Shown here: positions 56,893 through 64,000 of the stretch, in pieces | How positions within the stretch are numbered: the first letter of the stretch is position 1 | Layout: each line of letters begins with the position of its first letter | From: Solibacillus sp. FSL R7-0682 | GTDB taxonomy: Bacteria > Bacillota > Bacilli > Bacillales_A > Planococcaceae | Length of the DNA stretch: 64,000 nucleotides | Direction: 5' to 3' | Assembly (NCBI RefSeq): GCF_038005985.1 | Contig: NZ_JBBOUI010000001.1 | Coordinates: 3,244,001 to 3,308,000 of the forward strand | Position numbers and translations under genes: made by a program | The notes under the pieces: model-generated | What the model was told of the DNA's origin: nothing | What the model saw: only the letters and a program-made list of their open reading frames with translations | The model's database searches: none

Positions 56893-57964
56893 CAATCTGT
56901 TCATCCTTTTGATAAAATCGATTAGCCTTTTTACCTAAAATAGACCAATAATTTGACGGAGAAATGCCATTACCAGGTCTTTTAATGGTAATATTTGATT
57001 TCTTTAACACTTCACCTTGTTTAATATTTACACTTGCCACAATACTCTTTCTTGCCGCTACACGATTTTTCATTTCATTTTCTGTAGGTTGTTTAAAACC
57101 AGTCCCTAAAGCACGTTCAACTTGACGAATACCTTCTACCATCGCCGTTAACTCTGCGGGCTCTAATGAAGCTACATGATCTGGGCCTGGTAATGCTCGG
57201 TCTAATGTAAAATGTTTCTCTATAATAGTTGCCCCCATGCTAGTTGCAGCAATTGGTATGGTAATTCCTTGTGAATGATCTGAAAAACCTAATGATAATC
57301 CTAGTTCTTCAGATAGTTGATTCATAGCTTTTAAATTAATTGTTTCAAAAGGAGCTGGATATTCGGTTGTACAATGAAGAACGGTTACATATTTTTGCAA
57401 AATAGCCTTTGCCTCATTTGTTTTGTAAAAAGAATGCACATTATCAATGGAAACATTGGCTTCTGGTTTTGCTAAGCCATAAGCGACAAAGGATAGGGCC
57501 TCATGGATTTCATCAATAGTTGCCATACCAGTAGAAATAATCATTTTCTTTTGCTTGGTCGCAATATAATGAAGGAACGGAGAATTGGTTAACTCACCAG
57601 AAGGAATTTTAACGGTTTGCATCTGTAAACCATCAACTAAAAAATCCACGCTATCGTAATCAAACGGCGTAGACAAAAATTCAATCCCTATTTCATTACA
57701 AAAATCATTTAATAATTTAAATTCTTCAAATGAAAGTTCAAGTTTTTTTAACATTTGATATTGCGATGTGGCTTCTCCCAAATTTTCCACTTGATATTCT
57801 GCCTGCTTTGCTTCTTTCGTTACTAAATTTTCCGCACGAAATGTTTGAAATTTAACAGCATCTGCACCCGCTTCTTTAGCAACTCTTATTAACTCTTTGG
57901 CCATTTCGAAAGAGCCATTATGATTAACTCCCGCTTCAGCGATTATATAAGTAGATTGATTCAT
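56885..57964 (-). CDS. legI: Legionaminic (N-acetylneuraminate-type) acid synthase
   Basis: A 359-residue NeuB-family enzyme: a TIM barrel (about 1-270; IIAEAGVNHNGSFEMAKELI, FLSTPFDYDSVDFL, GFSDHSQGITIPIAA) followed by a C-terminal SAF (antifreeze-like) domain (about 290-350). It condenses a 2,4-diacetamido hexose with phosphoenolpyruvate to form the nine-carbon acid. Its start overlaps the legG stop by 4 bases (ATGA). Confidence 0.93.
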   Translation of the reverse strand: MNQSTYIIAEAGVNHNGSFEMAKELIRVAKEAGADAVKFQTFRAENLVTKEAKQAEYQVENLGEATSQYQMLKKLELSFEEFKLLNDFCNEIGIEFLSTPFDYDSVDFLVDGLQMQTVKIPSGELTNSPFLHYIATKQKKMIISTGMATIDEIHEALSFVAYGLAKPEANVSIDNVHSFYKTNEAKAILQKYVTVLHCTTEYPAPFETINLKAMNQLSEELGLSLGFSDHSQGITIPIAATSMGATIIEKHFTLDRALPGPDHVASLEPAELTAMVEGIRQVERALGTGFKQPTENEMKNRVAARKSIVASVNIKQGEVLKKSNITIKRPGNGISPSNYWSILGKKANRFYQKDEQIDE

Positions 57965-59088
57965 AGATTATAAAACTCCTTTTGTAGCGTAAAAGATGAA
58001 ATTTCTCTTAAATGATTCATAATTCTCTCTACGACATGTCCGTCTCCAAAAATTTGATCATATGGACCTGTATATAATAGCGCTGCCTCAATTGCTTTTT
58101 CTATTTCGGTGGCTTCTAATCGACAATCGAATACCGAGCTAGGTTTTTCACGTCCTGCTTGTCTATCTCCACAGTTCACAGTCGGTGTATGTAAATACGG
58201 TACTTCAATTAAACCACTAGATGAATTCCCTATTACAACATTCGCATATTTCACTGCACTTAGATATCTTTGCTGCCCTAATGAATCAAAGGCCATTGCA
58301 TTTTCATGCTGCGACACAAATTTTTCAATAGCCTTATTAATTTCCCTACCTCCATTATCTGCATTTGCTTTTGTAAAGACTAAATTGACATTTGTATAAT
58401 TACTTAAAGCTTTTAATAATGAATAAACTCCATTTGTTTGAAGATTTGTTTCTGGATGATAGGTAATTAAAAACATTGGCTGATCTATATTTAGTTTTAG
58501 GTTTGTAAATAACCTGTCCCGAGTGAGCAATGGAAGCTTCAATATATTTTCAATACCAACTGCGCCTACATTCCAAACTCGTTTAGGGCTTTCACCAAGC
58601 TGAATAACTCTTTTTCGATGTGATGCTGTACTCGTAAAATGCCATGTTGACATTTTTGTAATTGAATGACGAATTGCATCATCATAAGCACCAAAAGTAC
58701 ATTCTCCACCATGAAGATGAGCTATTGGAATTTGCATTACAAGTGCAGTTTGAGCCGCTGCTAGCATTTCAAAACGATCTCCAAGGATTAAAAGTAAATC
58801 TGGCTGCAATCTCTCGTATGCATCAGAAAATCCTATTGTCGCTAATCCAATAGATTTTGCGATGCCTGTTGCTGAATCTGAGGACAGCAACATCTCTACC
58901 TTTTCATCTATAGCAAAACCATCTGCTTCAATTTGTTTATACGTTAAGCCGAATTCAGAAGATAAATGCATACCTGTCACAACTAACTGTAACTCAAATT
59001 CTGCTGACTGTTGGATAGCTCGCATTAAATTGAATAGTAGCCCATACTCAGCACGTGTCCCTGTCACAACACATATTTTTCGTTTCAC
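57961..59088 (-). CDS. legG: Hydrolysing UDP/GDP-sugar 2-epimerase (NeuC/LegG type)
   Basis: A 375-residue GT-B fold 2-epimerase. VVTGTRAEYGLLFNLMRAI, LLILGDRFEMLAAA, HLHGGECTFGAYDDAIRHSI and GNSSSGLIEVP are the NeuC-type signatures. It hydrolyses the nucleotide diamino-sugar and inverts C2, yielding the mannose-type substrate for LegI. It starts 3 bases after legC ends and overlaps legI by 4. Confidence 0.92.
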   Translation of the reverse strand: MKRKICVVTGTRAEYGLLFNLMRAIQQSAEFELQLVVTGMHLSSEFGLTYKQIEADGFAIDEKVEMLLSSDSATGIAKSIGLATIGFSDAYERLQPDLLLILGDRFEMLAAAQTALVMQIPIAHLHGGECTFGAYDDAIRHSITKMSTWHFTSTASHRKRVIQLGESPKRVWNVGAVGIENILKLPLLTRDRLFTNLKLNIDQPMFLITYHPETNLQTNGVYSLLKALSNYTNVNLVFTKANADNGGREINKAIEKFVSQHENAMAFDSLGQQRYLSAVKYANVVIGNSSSGLIEVPYLHTPTVNCGDRQAGREKPSSVFDCRLEATEIEKAIEAALLYTGPYDQIFGDGHVVERIMNHLREISSFTLQKEFYNL

Positions 59089-59091
59089 TAG

Positions 59092-60246
59092 TTATCCCTC
59101 TTTTATCGGTGTGCTCGGAATGTTAATAATTTTTTTATTCAATCTTTCAATTGTAGACAAATCTGCTCTTGGACAGTCTCTATATGGTTTTAACTTGTGT
59201 AGCGGCGTCCAAATTGGACGACTCATTACACCGTGATCATTCAAGAAAGCCAAAACATCATCACGAACTAATGTGTCATCTATGATTAATGTTTGAAGCC
59301 AATAGTTACTAAAACTATTCGTTGGTTCTTTGAAAAGTGTTACACCTTCTAATGGCGCGACTAGCTCTTCATAAAAAGCAGTTAATGCACGTTTTTGTTC
59401 GATAAATTCCGGCATTTTTTCTAATTGTGCGCAACCTAATGCTGCGTTTATATTCGGCAAACGGTAGTTAAACGCTACTTCATCATGTTCAAATTCCCAA
59501 CGGTGTGGGACTTTTGCTGTTGTTGTAATATGCTTCGCGTAATCTGCCAACGCCTCGTCATCCGTTAAAATAGCACCGCCACCACCTGTTGTCATGATTT
59601 TATTGCCATTAAAACTAATTGCACTCACTTTTCCAAAGCTTCCTGTTTGCTTCCCTTTATAGTAAGTTCCTAATGATTCTGCAGCATCTTCTACTAAGAT
59701 TAAATGATACTTTTCACATATTACTTGTAATTCCTCTAATTCTACAGCATGTCCAAACGTATGCATTGGAACAACTGCGCGTATGACACGTCCTGTTTTC
59801 TTATTAATGAGTTGATTATTTTTCACTTCACCGATTGCTAAAATATGTGCTTCTAGCTTTTGCGGGTCCAGACCTAATGTTTTTTCAGACACATCTACAA
59901 AATGTGGTACAGCACCAAGATATGAAACTGCATTGGCAGTCGCAACAAATGTTAGTGCCGGCATAAATACTTCTTCATGTGCTTGTACACCTACTAATTT
60001 CAATGCGATATGTAATGCAGCAGTGCCATTTACAACGGCCACAGCACGACGTACTCCTGTAAAACGTGCTAAATCTTCCTCAAAACGATTTACGTAGGCT
60101 CCCACAGACGATACCCAACCAGTTTGAATACAATCTGTTACATACTCCAGCTCTTTTCCATTAAAGGTTGGTTCGTGCAATGGAACAAAATCCATTTGAT
60201 AATGCGCTTTCACTTGATCGGTAAACGCTAACCATTTTTTATTCAT
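59092..60246 (-). CDS. legC: PLP-dependent sugar 4-aminotransferase (LegC type)
   Basis: A 384-residue DegT/DnrJ/EryC1 aminotransferase. VNGTAALHIAL, VEDAAESLG, and the PLP lysine in ISFNGNKIMTTGGGGAIL, with the later EFDEVAFNYRLPNINAALGCAQ-type block, are intact. It aminates C4 of the keto sugar made by LegB. The ATG overlaps the legB stop by 4 bases. Confidence 0.93.
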   Translation of the reverse strand: MNKKWLAFTDQVKAHYQMDFVPLHEPTFNGKELEYVTDCIQTGWVSSVGAYVNRFEEDLARFTGVRRAVAVVNGTAALHIALKLVGVQAHEEVFMPALTFVATANAVSYLGAVPHFVDVSEKTLGLDPQKLEAHILAIGEVKNNQLINKKTGRVIRAVVPMHTFGHAVELEELQVICEKYHLILVEDAAESLGTYYKGKQTGSFGKVSAISFNGNKIMTTGGGGAILTDDEALADYAKHITTTAKVPHRWEFEHDEVAFNYRLPNINAALGCAQLEKMPEFIEQKRALTAFYEELVAPLEGVTLFKEPTNSFSNYWLQTLIIDDTLVRDDVLAFLNDHGVMSRPIWTPLHKLKPYRDCPRADLSTIERLNKKIINIPSTPIKEG

Positions 60247-61244
60247 ATATTATAAACATCTGCCTTATATTGAGCTAAATTTTTCGGATTCGTAAACCAT
60301 TCAATTGTTTCTTCTAAGCCGTGACGGAAGCCATCTTTACCACCATACTGAGGTTGCCACCCTATTAATTCTTTTGCTTTTTTATTTTCTGCCCACAAAC
60401 GATTGACTTCGCTTTTTTCAGGGCGTATGCGCTGTTCATCTGTTTCAATCGTTAAGTTCACACCCATAATATCGGCAATCATTTCTGCTGTTTCACCGAT
60501 TGAGACTTCATAGTTTGAACCAATATTAATCACTTCACCGATTGATTTTTCCGAGTTCATTACGGAGATAAAACCTTGTACAGTATCTTTTACATAATTA
60601 AAGTCACGTGTTGGACTAACCGCACCAAGCTTAATTGTTTCTTTACCGTTTGCTAACTGGCTAATAATTGTCGGAATAACAGCACGCGCTGACTGACGTG
60701 GACCATATGTATTGAACGGACGAATAATTGATACAGGTGTATCAAACGATCGATAGAATGATAACGCCATTTGATCTGCCCCGATTTTTGATGCTGAGTA
60801 AGGTGATTGTCCTTGTAATGGGTGATCTTCATCGATTGGTACATATAAAGCCGTTCCATACACTTCGCTAGTTGATGTATGTACCACCTTTTCTATACCT
60901 AATTCGCGTGCTGCTTGGACAATATTTAATGTTCCATTAATATTTGTATCTACATATGTAGCAGGTGAATGGTATGAATAAGGAATTGCAATAAGTGCAG
61001 CCAAATTTAATACATGCGTACAGCCCTTCATTGCTTCCTTTACACCATATGGATCACGAATATCACCCGAGAAAATGTCTATTTGCGACTTAATATTATT
61101 GGGAGACTGGTCTAACCACCCCCACGAATTAAACGAATTATAATAAACAAAGGCACGTACATCATAGCCTTGTCGTACTAATGTTTCTGTTAAGTGAGAG
61201 CCAATAAAGCCATCTGCTCCTGTTACCAAAATTTTATTTTTCAT
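60243..61244 (-). CDS. legB: NAD-dependent sugar 4,6-dehydratase (LegB type)
   Basis: A 333-residue extended short-chain dehydrogenase. VTGADGFIGSHLTETL is the NAD-binding glycine motif, HTSTSEVYGTA and PYSASKIGADQMAL supply the Ser/Thr-Tyr-Lys catalytic set, and RPFNTYGPRQSARAVIPTII follows. It makes the 4-keto-6-deoxy intermediate that starts the pathway. GGAGATAGATA precedes the ATG. It is the first gene of the island, about 45 bases downstream of a TATAAT promoter. Confidence 0.92.
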   Translation of the reverse strand: MKNKILVTGADGFIGSHLTETLVRQGYDVRAFVYYNSFNSWGWLDQSPNNIKSQIDIFSGDIRDPYGVKEAMKGCTHVLNLAALIAIPYSYHSPATYVDTNINGTLNIVQAARELGIEKVVHTSTSEVYGTALYVPIDEDHPLQGQSPYSASKIGADQMALSFYRSFDTPVSIIRPFNTYGPRQSARAVIPTIISQLANGKETIKLGAVSPTRDFNYVKDTVQGFISVMNSEKSIGEVINIGSNYEVSIGETAEMIADIMGVNLTIETDEQRIRPEKSEVNRLWAENKKAKELIGWQPQYGGKDGFRHGLEETIEWFTNPKNLAQYKADVYNI

Positions 61245-61288
61245 TATCTATCTCCATTTACTATGCTTTGAAACTGTTGTTCATTTTA

Positions 61289-61317
61289 ATTATAGTTAAT
61301 CTATATTTATATATCAC
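61289..61317 (-). promoter_or_regulatory. Predicted promoter of the leg operon
   Basis: On the minus strand GTGATA (61317-61312), a 17-base spacer and TATAAT (61294-61289), about 45 bases before legB. Confidence 0.5.
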
Positions 61318-61369
61318 TCAGTGAAAGTGTACGTTCACTCTATTTGATTTTTTTTCGGACTACATTTGA

Positions 61370-61711
61370 CTAATTAGCCTTATTGATTAACATTACGTTC
61401 TCGAAAAATGGTACTATCTCATATTCAAATAAGTCTGCAACTAATAGAAAATCTCTCTTTTCTAAACTAGTATTAATTTCAATTAAAAACGCTTGAATTT
61501 GTTCTATATTTAATTCAACTTCTATATCATTCTTTTTTAATAATTCAGAGGCATCGGATAACCATATAACGCCTTCCGAAAAATCTTTAATGGTTAACAA
61601 CGCTTCGTTTAATTGATCTTCTCGTAGGCAATTGGCAATATACATAACACCCTGAGGTATTTTTCGTATATATTCGTTATAACTTTCTATCACTTCAATT
61701 ATTTCATTCAT
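61370..61711 (-). CDS. Unrecognised 113-residue helical protein downstream of maf
   Basis: A soluble, acidic, mainly helical protein without signal or membrane segments (IPQGVMYIANCLREDQLNEALLT and LLVADLFEYEIVPFFENV are its most distinctive parts). I cannot name a family. It is translationally coupled to the Maf-type gene: AAAGGTGA lies in the last codons of maf, and its ATG is directly after the maf stop. This placement suggests a role as a Maf partner or chaperone in flagellin glycosylation, which is inference only. Confidence 0.75.
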   Translation of the reverse strand: MNEIIEVIESYNEYIRKIPQGVMYIANCLREDQLNEALLTIKDFSEGVIWLSDASELLKKNDIEVELNIEQIQAFLIEINTSLEKRDFLLVADLFEYEIVPFFENVMLINKAN

Positions 61712-61713
61712 CA

Positions 61714-63405
61714 CTATTCACCTTTTTCATTTTCAATAATTTTTACTGCTTCTAATGTAAAAATTTTCGTTTTTTTAATTGCCTCTAAAAGTCGCGAATA
61801 CAATACTTTATTTTGATTATACGTTCTCTCAAAACGTTCTTTTGGCGTTTCATTTTCTTTTTCTTTGAAATATCTCATTACATCCATTGTAATCGGAGTA
61901 ATAATATCATATAGGAGTACTTCTTTGGAATATTCCTTAATTTTTTTATCCACTTTATTTAAGATTTTCAACGTATTATTACTAAAAACAACTTTATTCT
62001 CATCCTTTTTTAGCACATCAATCGCTTCATTACATAACTTTTCTAATTTCTCATAGGCTTCAATTTCCTTAGCAAAGATATTACCTAATTCCGCCAATGT
62101 TATATATTCTTTTTTTAGAGGTTTTACTTTTTGTACCTCATCTTTACTTACATATTCATTTATAAATTGTGTGAAAGTAATTTGATCAAAAGATTGGATT
62201 TTTAAACCGCCTTCTGTACAATTAAAAACGGGTGCAGAATGTTTAATCCTGCGATGTAAAATTTCAAATGATTCCTTCATAGCAAGAAAAGGATAATCTG
62301 TAATTACTTTATCTCCGTAATAACCTTCTACCTCAGTCGCCTGTTTTTCTTTATAAAACACATTATCAACTGCTTTTTGGAATTTATTATGAGCAGCATG
62401 TGATAAGTTATTTGTATACGCTAAATCTTGTCCGATTAACGCTATAGGACCACTTGTTATGTATTTCGCAATGGTAAGAGCAGAGTTAGCTACAGAAGCT
62501 CCTCCCTCAATTACCGGTAATTGTAAATGATATTCCGTTCGTAATCGATGTTCAATATGTTTATCTATTAACGGTAAAAAAGCATATCTTTCACCCGTAT
62601 ATTCATGTTGAATTTTGTAGTTACCAGTAAAACTATATAGCAGTGTCGAATCGATTAAATTCAAATCTTTAAAATGAGTATAATTTGCATCAGAACCATC
62701 AATTGACACTACATAGTCCGGCTCAATTAGTTCATGTAATAATGAATTTATAGTGGAACCAGATGCAATTAAAATGATTTGATTTCTTATTTTTTTCAAC
62801 AATGGGAGTTGCTTCGTTAATGAGGGACCACCTGAAGCAATGACTACAGGACAATTATATACTTTATATAATTCAGATAATGAAGCATCTTGTGTAGCGC
62901 AAACTAAATTTTTTATGTAATTCTCTTGCCAAAACTCATTGGCAAAACGAGTTGTATTTTCGGATACAACTTTCATATATTGAATTTCTTTAATAGATTT
63001 CAACAATAATAGATACTCTTCGCTAGCTAACTTATCATAATTCGGACTACAAATAATACGTATATCTCGTCTATCATGACGTAATGTGTGCCAAATCTTC
63101 GCTCTAATCAACTCTATATTTTCAAAGTCTAAAACATCATCATTATCGGGGCACAAAATACTTTTAAATGGATCTATAACAATGAGTTCTTTTTTATTTT
63201 TCATTTTCAATTTTAATACATCTGCTATGTAGCCAAGCCCATATCCAAATAATACATGTACATAATTTTCTTTATGTTCTTTTTGAACAATCCTTTCTGC
63301 TTCTTTCATAGGATCATATTTACTATGTAGCAAATAGTCGTTCAGTTCCACGGTATCCAAACCCGTTTTCGTCGCTATATAGTTAACCGTTACATCTTTC
63401 ATCAT
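61714..63405 (-). CDS. maf: Maf-type (DUF115) flagellin glycosyltransferase
   Basis: A 563-residue member of the motility-associated factor family. The central MptE-like domain (about 170-420) carries CPVVIASGGPSLTKQLP, SGSTINSLL, VSIDGSDANYTHF and ALIGQDLAYTNN, close to the CST-II-like sialyltransferase fold reported for Maf. The N-terminal domain and the helical C-terminus (about 430-560) are as in other Maf proteins. It would move the CMP-nonulosonate to serine or threonine of flagellin. GAGGTAAC precedes the tandem ATGs. It lies 75 bases past the hag terminator region. Confidence 0.9.
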   Translation of the reverse strand: MMKDVTVNYIATKTGLDTVELNDYLLHSKYDPMKEAERIVQKEHKENYVHVLFGYGLGYIADVLKLKMKNKKELIVIDPFKSILCPDNDDVLDFENIELIRAKIWHTLRHDRRDIRIICSPNYDKLASEEYLLLLKSIKEIQYMKVVSENTTRFANEFWQENYIKNLVCATQDASLSELYKVYNCPVVIASGGPSLTKQLPLLKKIRNQIILIASGSTINSLLHELIEPDYVVSIDGSDANYTHFKDLNLIDSTLLYSFTGNYKIQHEYTGERYAFLPLIDKHIEHRLRTEYHLQLPVIEGGASVANSALTIAKYITSGPIALIGQDLAYTNNLSHAAHNKFQKAVDNVFYKEKQATEVEGYYGDKVITDYPFLAMKESFEILHRRIKHSAPVFNCTEGGLKIQSFDQITFTQFINEYVSKDEVQKVKPLKKEYITLAELGNIFAKEIEAYEKLEKLCNEAIDVLKKDENKVVFSNNTLKILNKVDKKIKEYSKEVLLYDIITPITMDVMRYFKEKENETPKERFERTYNQNKVLYSRLLEAIKKTKIFTLEAVKIIENEKGE

Positions 63406-63444
63406 GTTACCTCTTTACTTCATATTAAATATTTTTTTATAAAG

Positions 63445-63470
63445 AAAAGCTCTCATAAAAGAGAGCTTTT
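63445..63470 (-). terminator. Terminator of the flagellin gene
   Basis: AAAAGCTCTC (63445-63454) pairs with GAGAGCTTTT (63461-63470), with TTTTCTTT on the minus strand after it, only 9 bases from the stop codon. Confidence 0.9.
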
Positions 63471-63479
63471 CGACTAGAA

Positions 63480-64000
63480 TTATTGTAATAACTGAAGTAC
63501 ACCTTGTGGTTGTTGATTTGCTTGAGCTAGCATTGATTGTGCAGCTTGCATTAAGATATTATTTTTCGTGAAGTTCATCATCTCTTTAGCCATATCCGTA
63601 TCACGAATACGAGATTCTGCAGCAGTTAAGTTTTCAGACGTTGTACCTAAGTTGTTAATTGTGTGCTCTAAACGGTTTTGAACTGCACCTAGGTTTGAAC
63701 GTTCAGTAGATACAGTTGTTAATGCTGCTTCTACAGCTGTAATAGCTGCTTGTGAGTTAGCACTAGTATCAAGAGTGAGAGCATCTACTCCTAAAGCATT
63801 TGCATCCATAGATGCAATTCCAACAGTAATTACTTGACCTGAGTTCGCACCAATTTGTAAAATTTTACCTGTAAATGACCCATCTAAAAGTTTTTGTGTA
63901 TTGAACTCTGTATCAGTTGAAATACGATCAATTTCACTTACTAATTCATCAAATTCTGCTTGTAATGCATCACGGTCAACAGTCACGTTTGTGTCATTCG
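63480..64000 (-). CDS. hag: Flagellin, C-terminal part (runs off right edge)
   Basis: The last 173 codons of a flagellin, continuing beyond the right edge. The part present includes the end of the N-terminal D1 helix region ([26 protein letters not shown]), a short variable region and the conserved C-terminal helices ([39 protein letters not shown] as the D1/D0 pattern, ending VLQLLQ). Ser/Thr residues in the variable part (residues about 100-130 from the fragment start) are possible glycosylation sites for Maf. The neighbouring maf, leg genes and fliS/fliD/flaG agree with a glycosylated filament. Confidence 0.95.
   Translation of the reverse strand, partial: NDTNVTVDRDALQAEFDELVSEIDRISTDTEFNTQKLLDGSFTGKILQIGANSGQVITVGIASMDANALGVDALTLDTSANSQAAITAVEAALTTVSTERSNLGAVQNRLEHTINNLGTTSENLTAAESRIRDTDMAKEMMNFTKNNILMQAAQSMLAQANQQPQGVLQLLQ

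Noticed and set aside
61318-61365. Terminator after legB upstream region (GTGAA...TTCAC then Ts on the plus strand)
   Set aside because: No plus-strand gene ends there, and on the minus strand no T-run follows the hairpin.

Overview
The window looks like a chromosomal segment of a low-GC, motile, endospore-former-type Firmicute close to Lysinibacillus/Solibacillus (Planococcaceae). The basis is the Bacillus-like gene order and protein sequences (mecA-spx, trpS behind a T-box, fabH-fabF, yitWVU, yisL-yisK, addBA, minJ-ctpB, ftsEX, uvrBA, prfB-secA-hpf, fliDTS-hag), AT-rich spacers, Gram-positive ribosome binding sites, and a legionaminic-acid/Maf flagellin-glycosylation island. There is no sign of a prophage, plasmid, insertion sequence or CRISPR array. 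Species-level naming is inference.

Left part (1-23.6 kb): the 5' part of mecA, then spx, a tryptophan T-box and trpS. The fatty-acid initiation operon fabH-fabF follows, with a FapR-like operator, then yjzD. Next comes a clpB that lacks the usual N-domain and has a CtsR-type operator, divergent from a Bacillus-type fnr carrying a C-terminal Fe-S cysteine triad. After these are yitW, yitV and yitU, a membrane-anchored amylase-like protein that appears to have lost its catalytic residues, yisL, yisK, a DUF418 membrane protein, the AddAB recombination nuclease and a VTT-family membrane protein.

Middle part (23.6-50.5 kb): a gene-poor 0.8 kb island of degenerate TGTCC(A/T)TT motifs, then a division/envelope block (minJ, ctpB, a ResA-like thioredoxin, an M23 peptidase, ftsX, ftsE), a DUF4097 protein and the excision-repair pair uvrB-uvrA behind a LexA box. 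Two comK-like competence regulators are present, at 38.3 and 45.4 kb. The second sits behind what looks like a leader-peptide transcription attenuator. Because MecA is known to target ComK and Spx for ClpCP proteolysis, mecA, spx and two comK-like genes in one window make a coherent regulatory theme. Between them lie prfB with its programmed +1 frameshift, secA, hpf and a PilZ protein. pgcA and the SigmaD-type flaG-fliD-fliT-fliS operon follow.

Right part (50.5-64 kb): a secreted protein with a von Willebrand A domain and six IPT/TIG repeats, then a tight seven-gene set for CMP-legionaminic acid (legB, legC, legG, legI, legH, ptmE, legF; an apparent remnant of a ptmF-like gene precedes legF), an unknown helical protein, a Maf-type glycosyltransferase and the C-terminal part of flagellin. 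The expected logic is that the Leg enzymes make the nucleotide-activated nonulosonate, Maf transfers it to flagellin, and FliS/FliT/FliD handle export and capping of the filament.

Most genes run on the minus strand. Only trpS, yjzD, fnr, yitU and the first comK are on the plus strand. Starts were chosen by ribosome-binding-site spacing and family alignment from memory; no database search was run.
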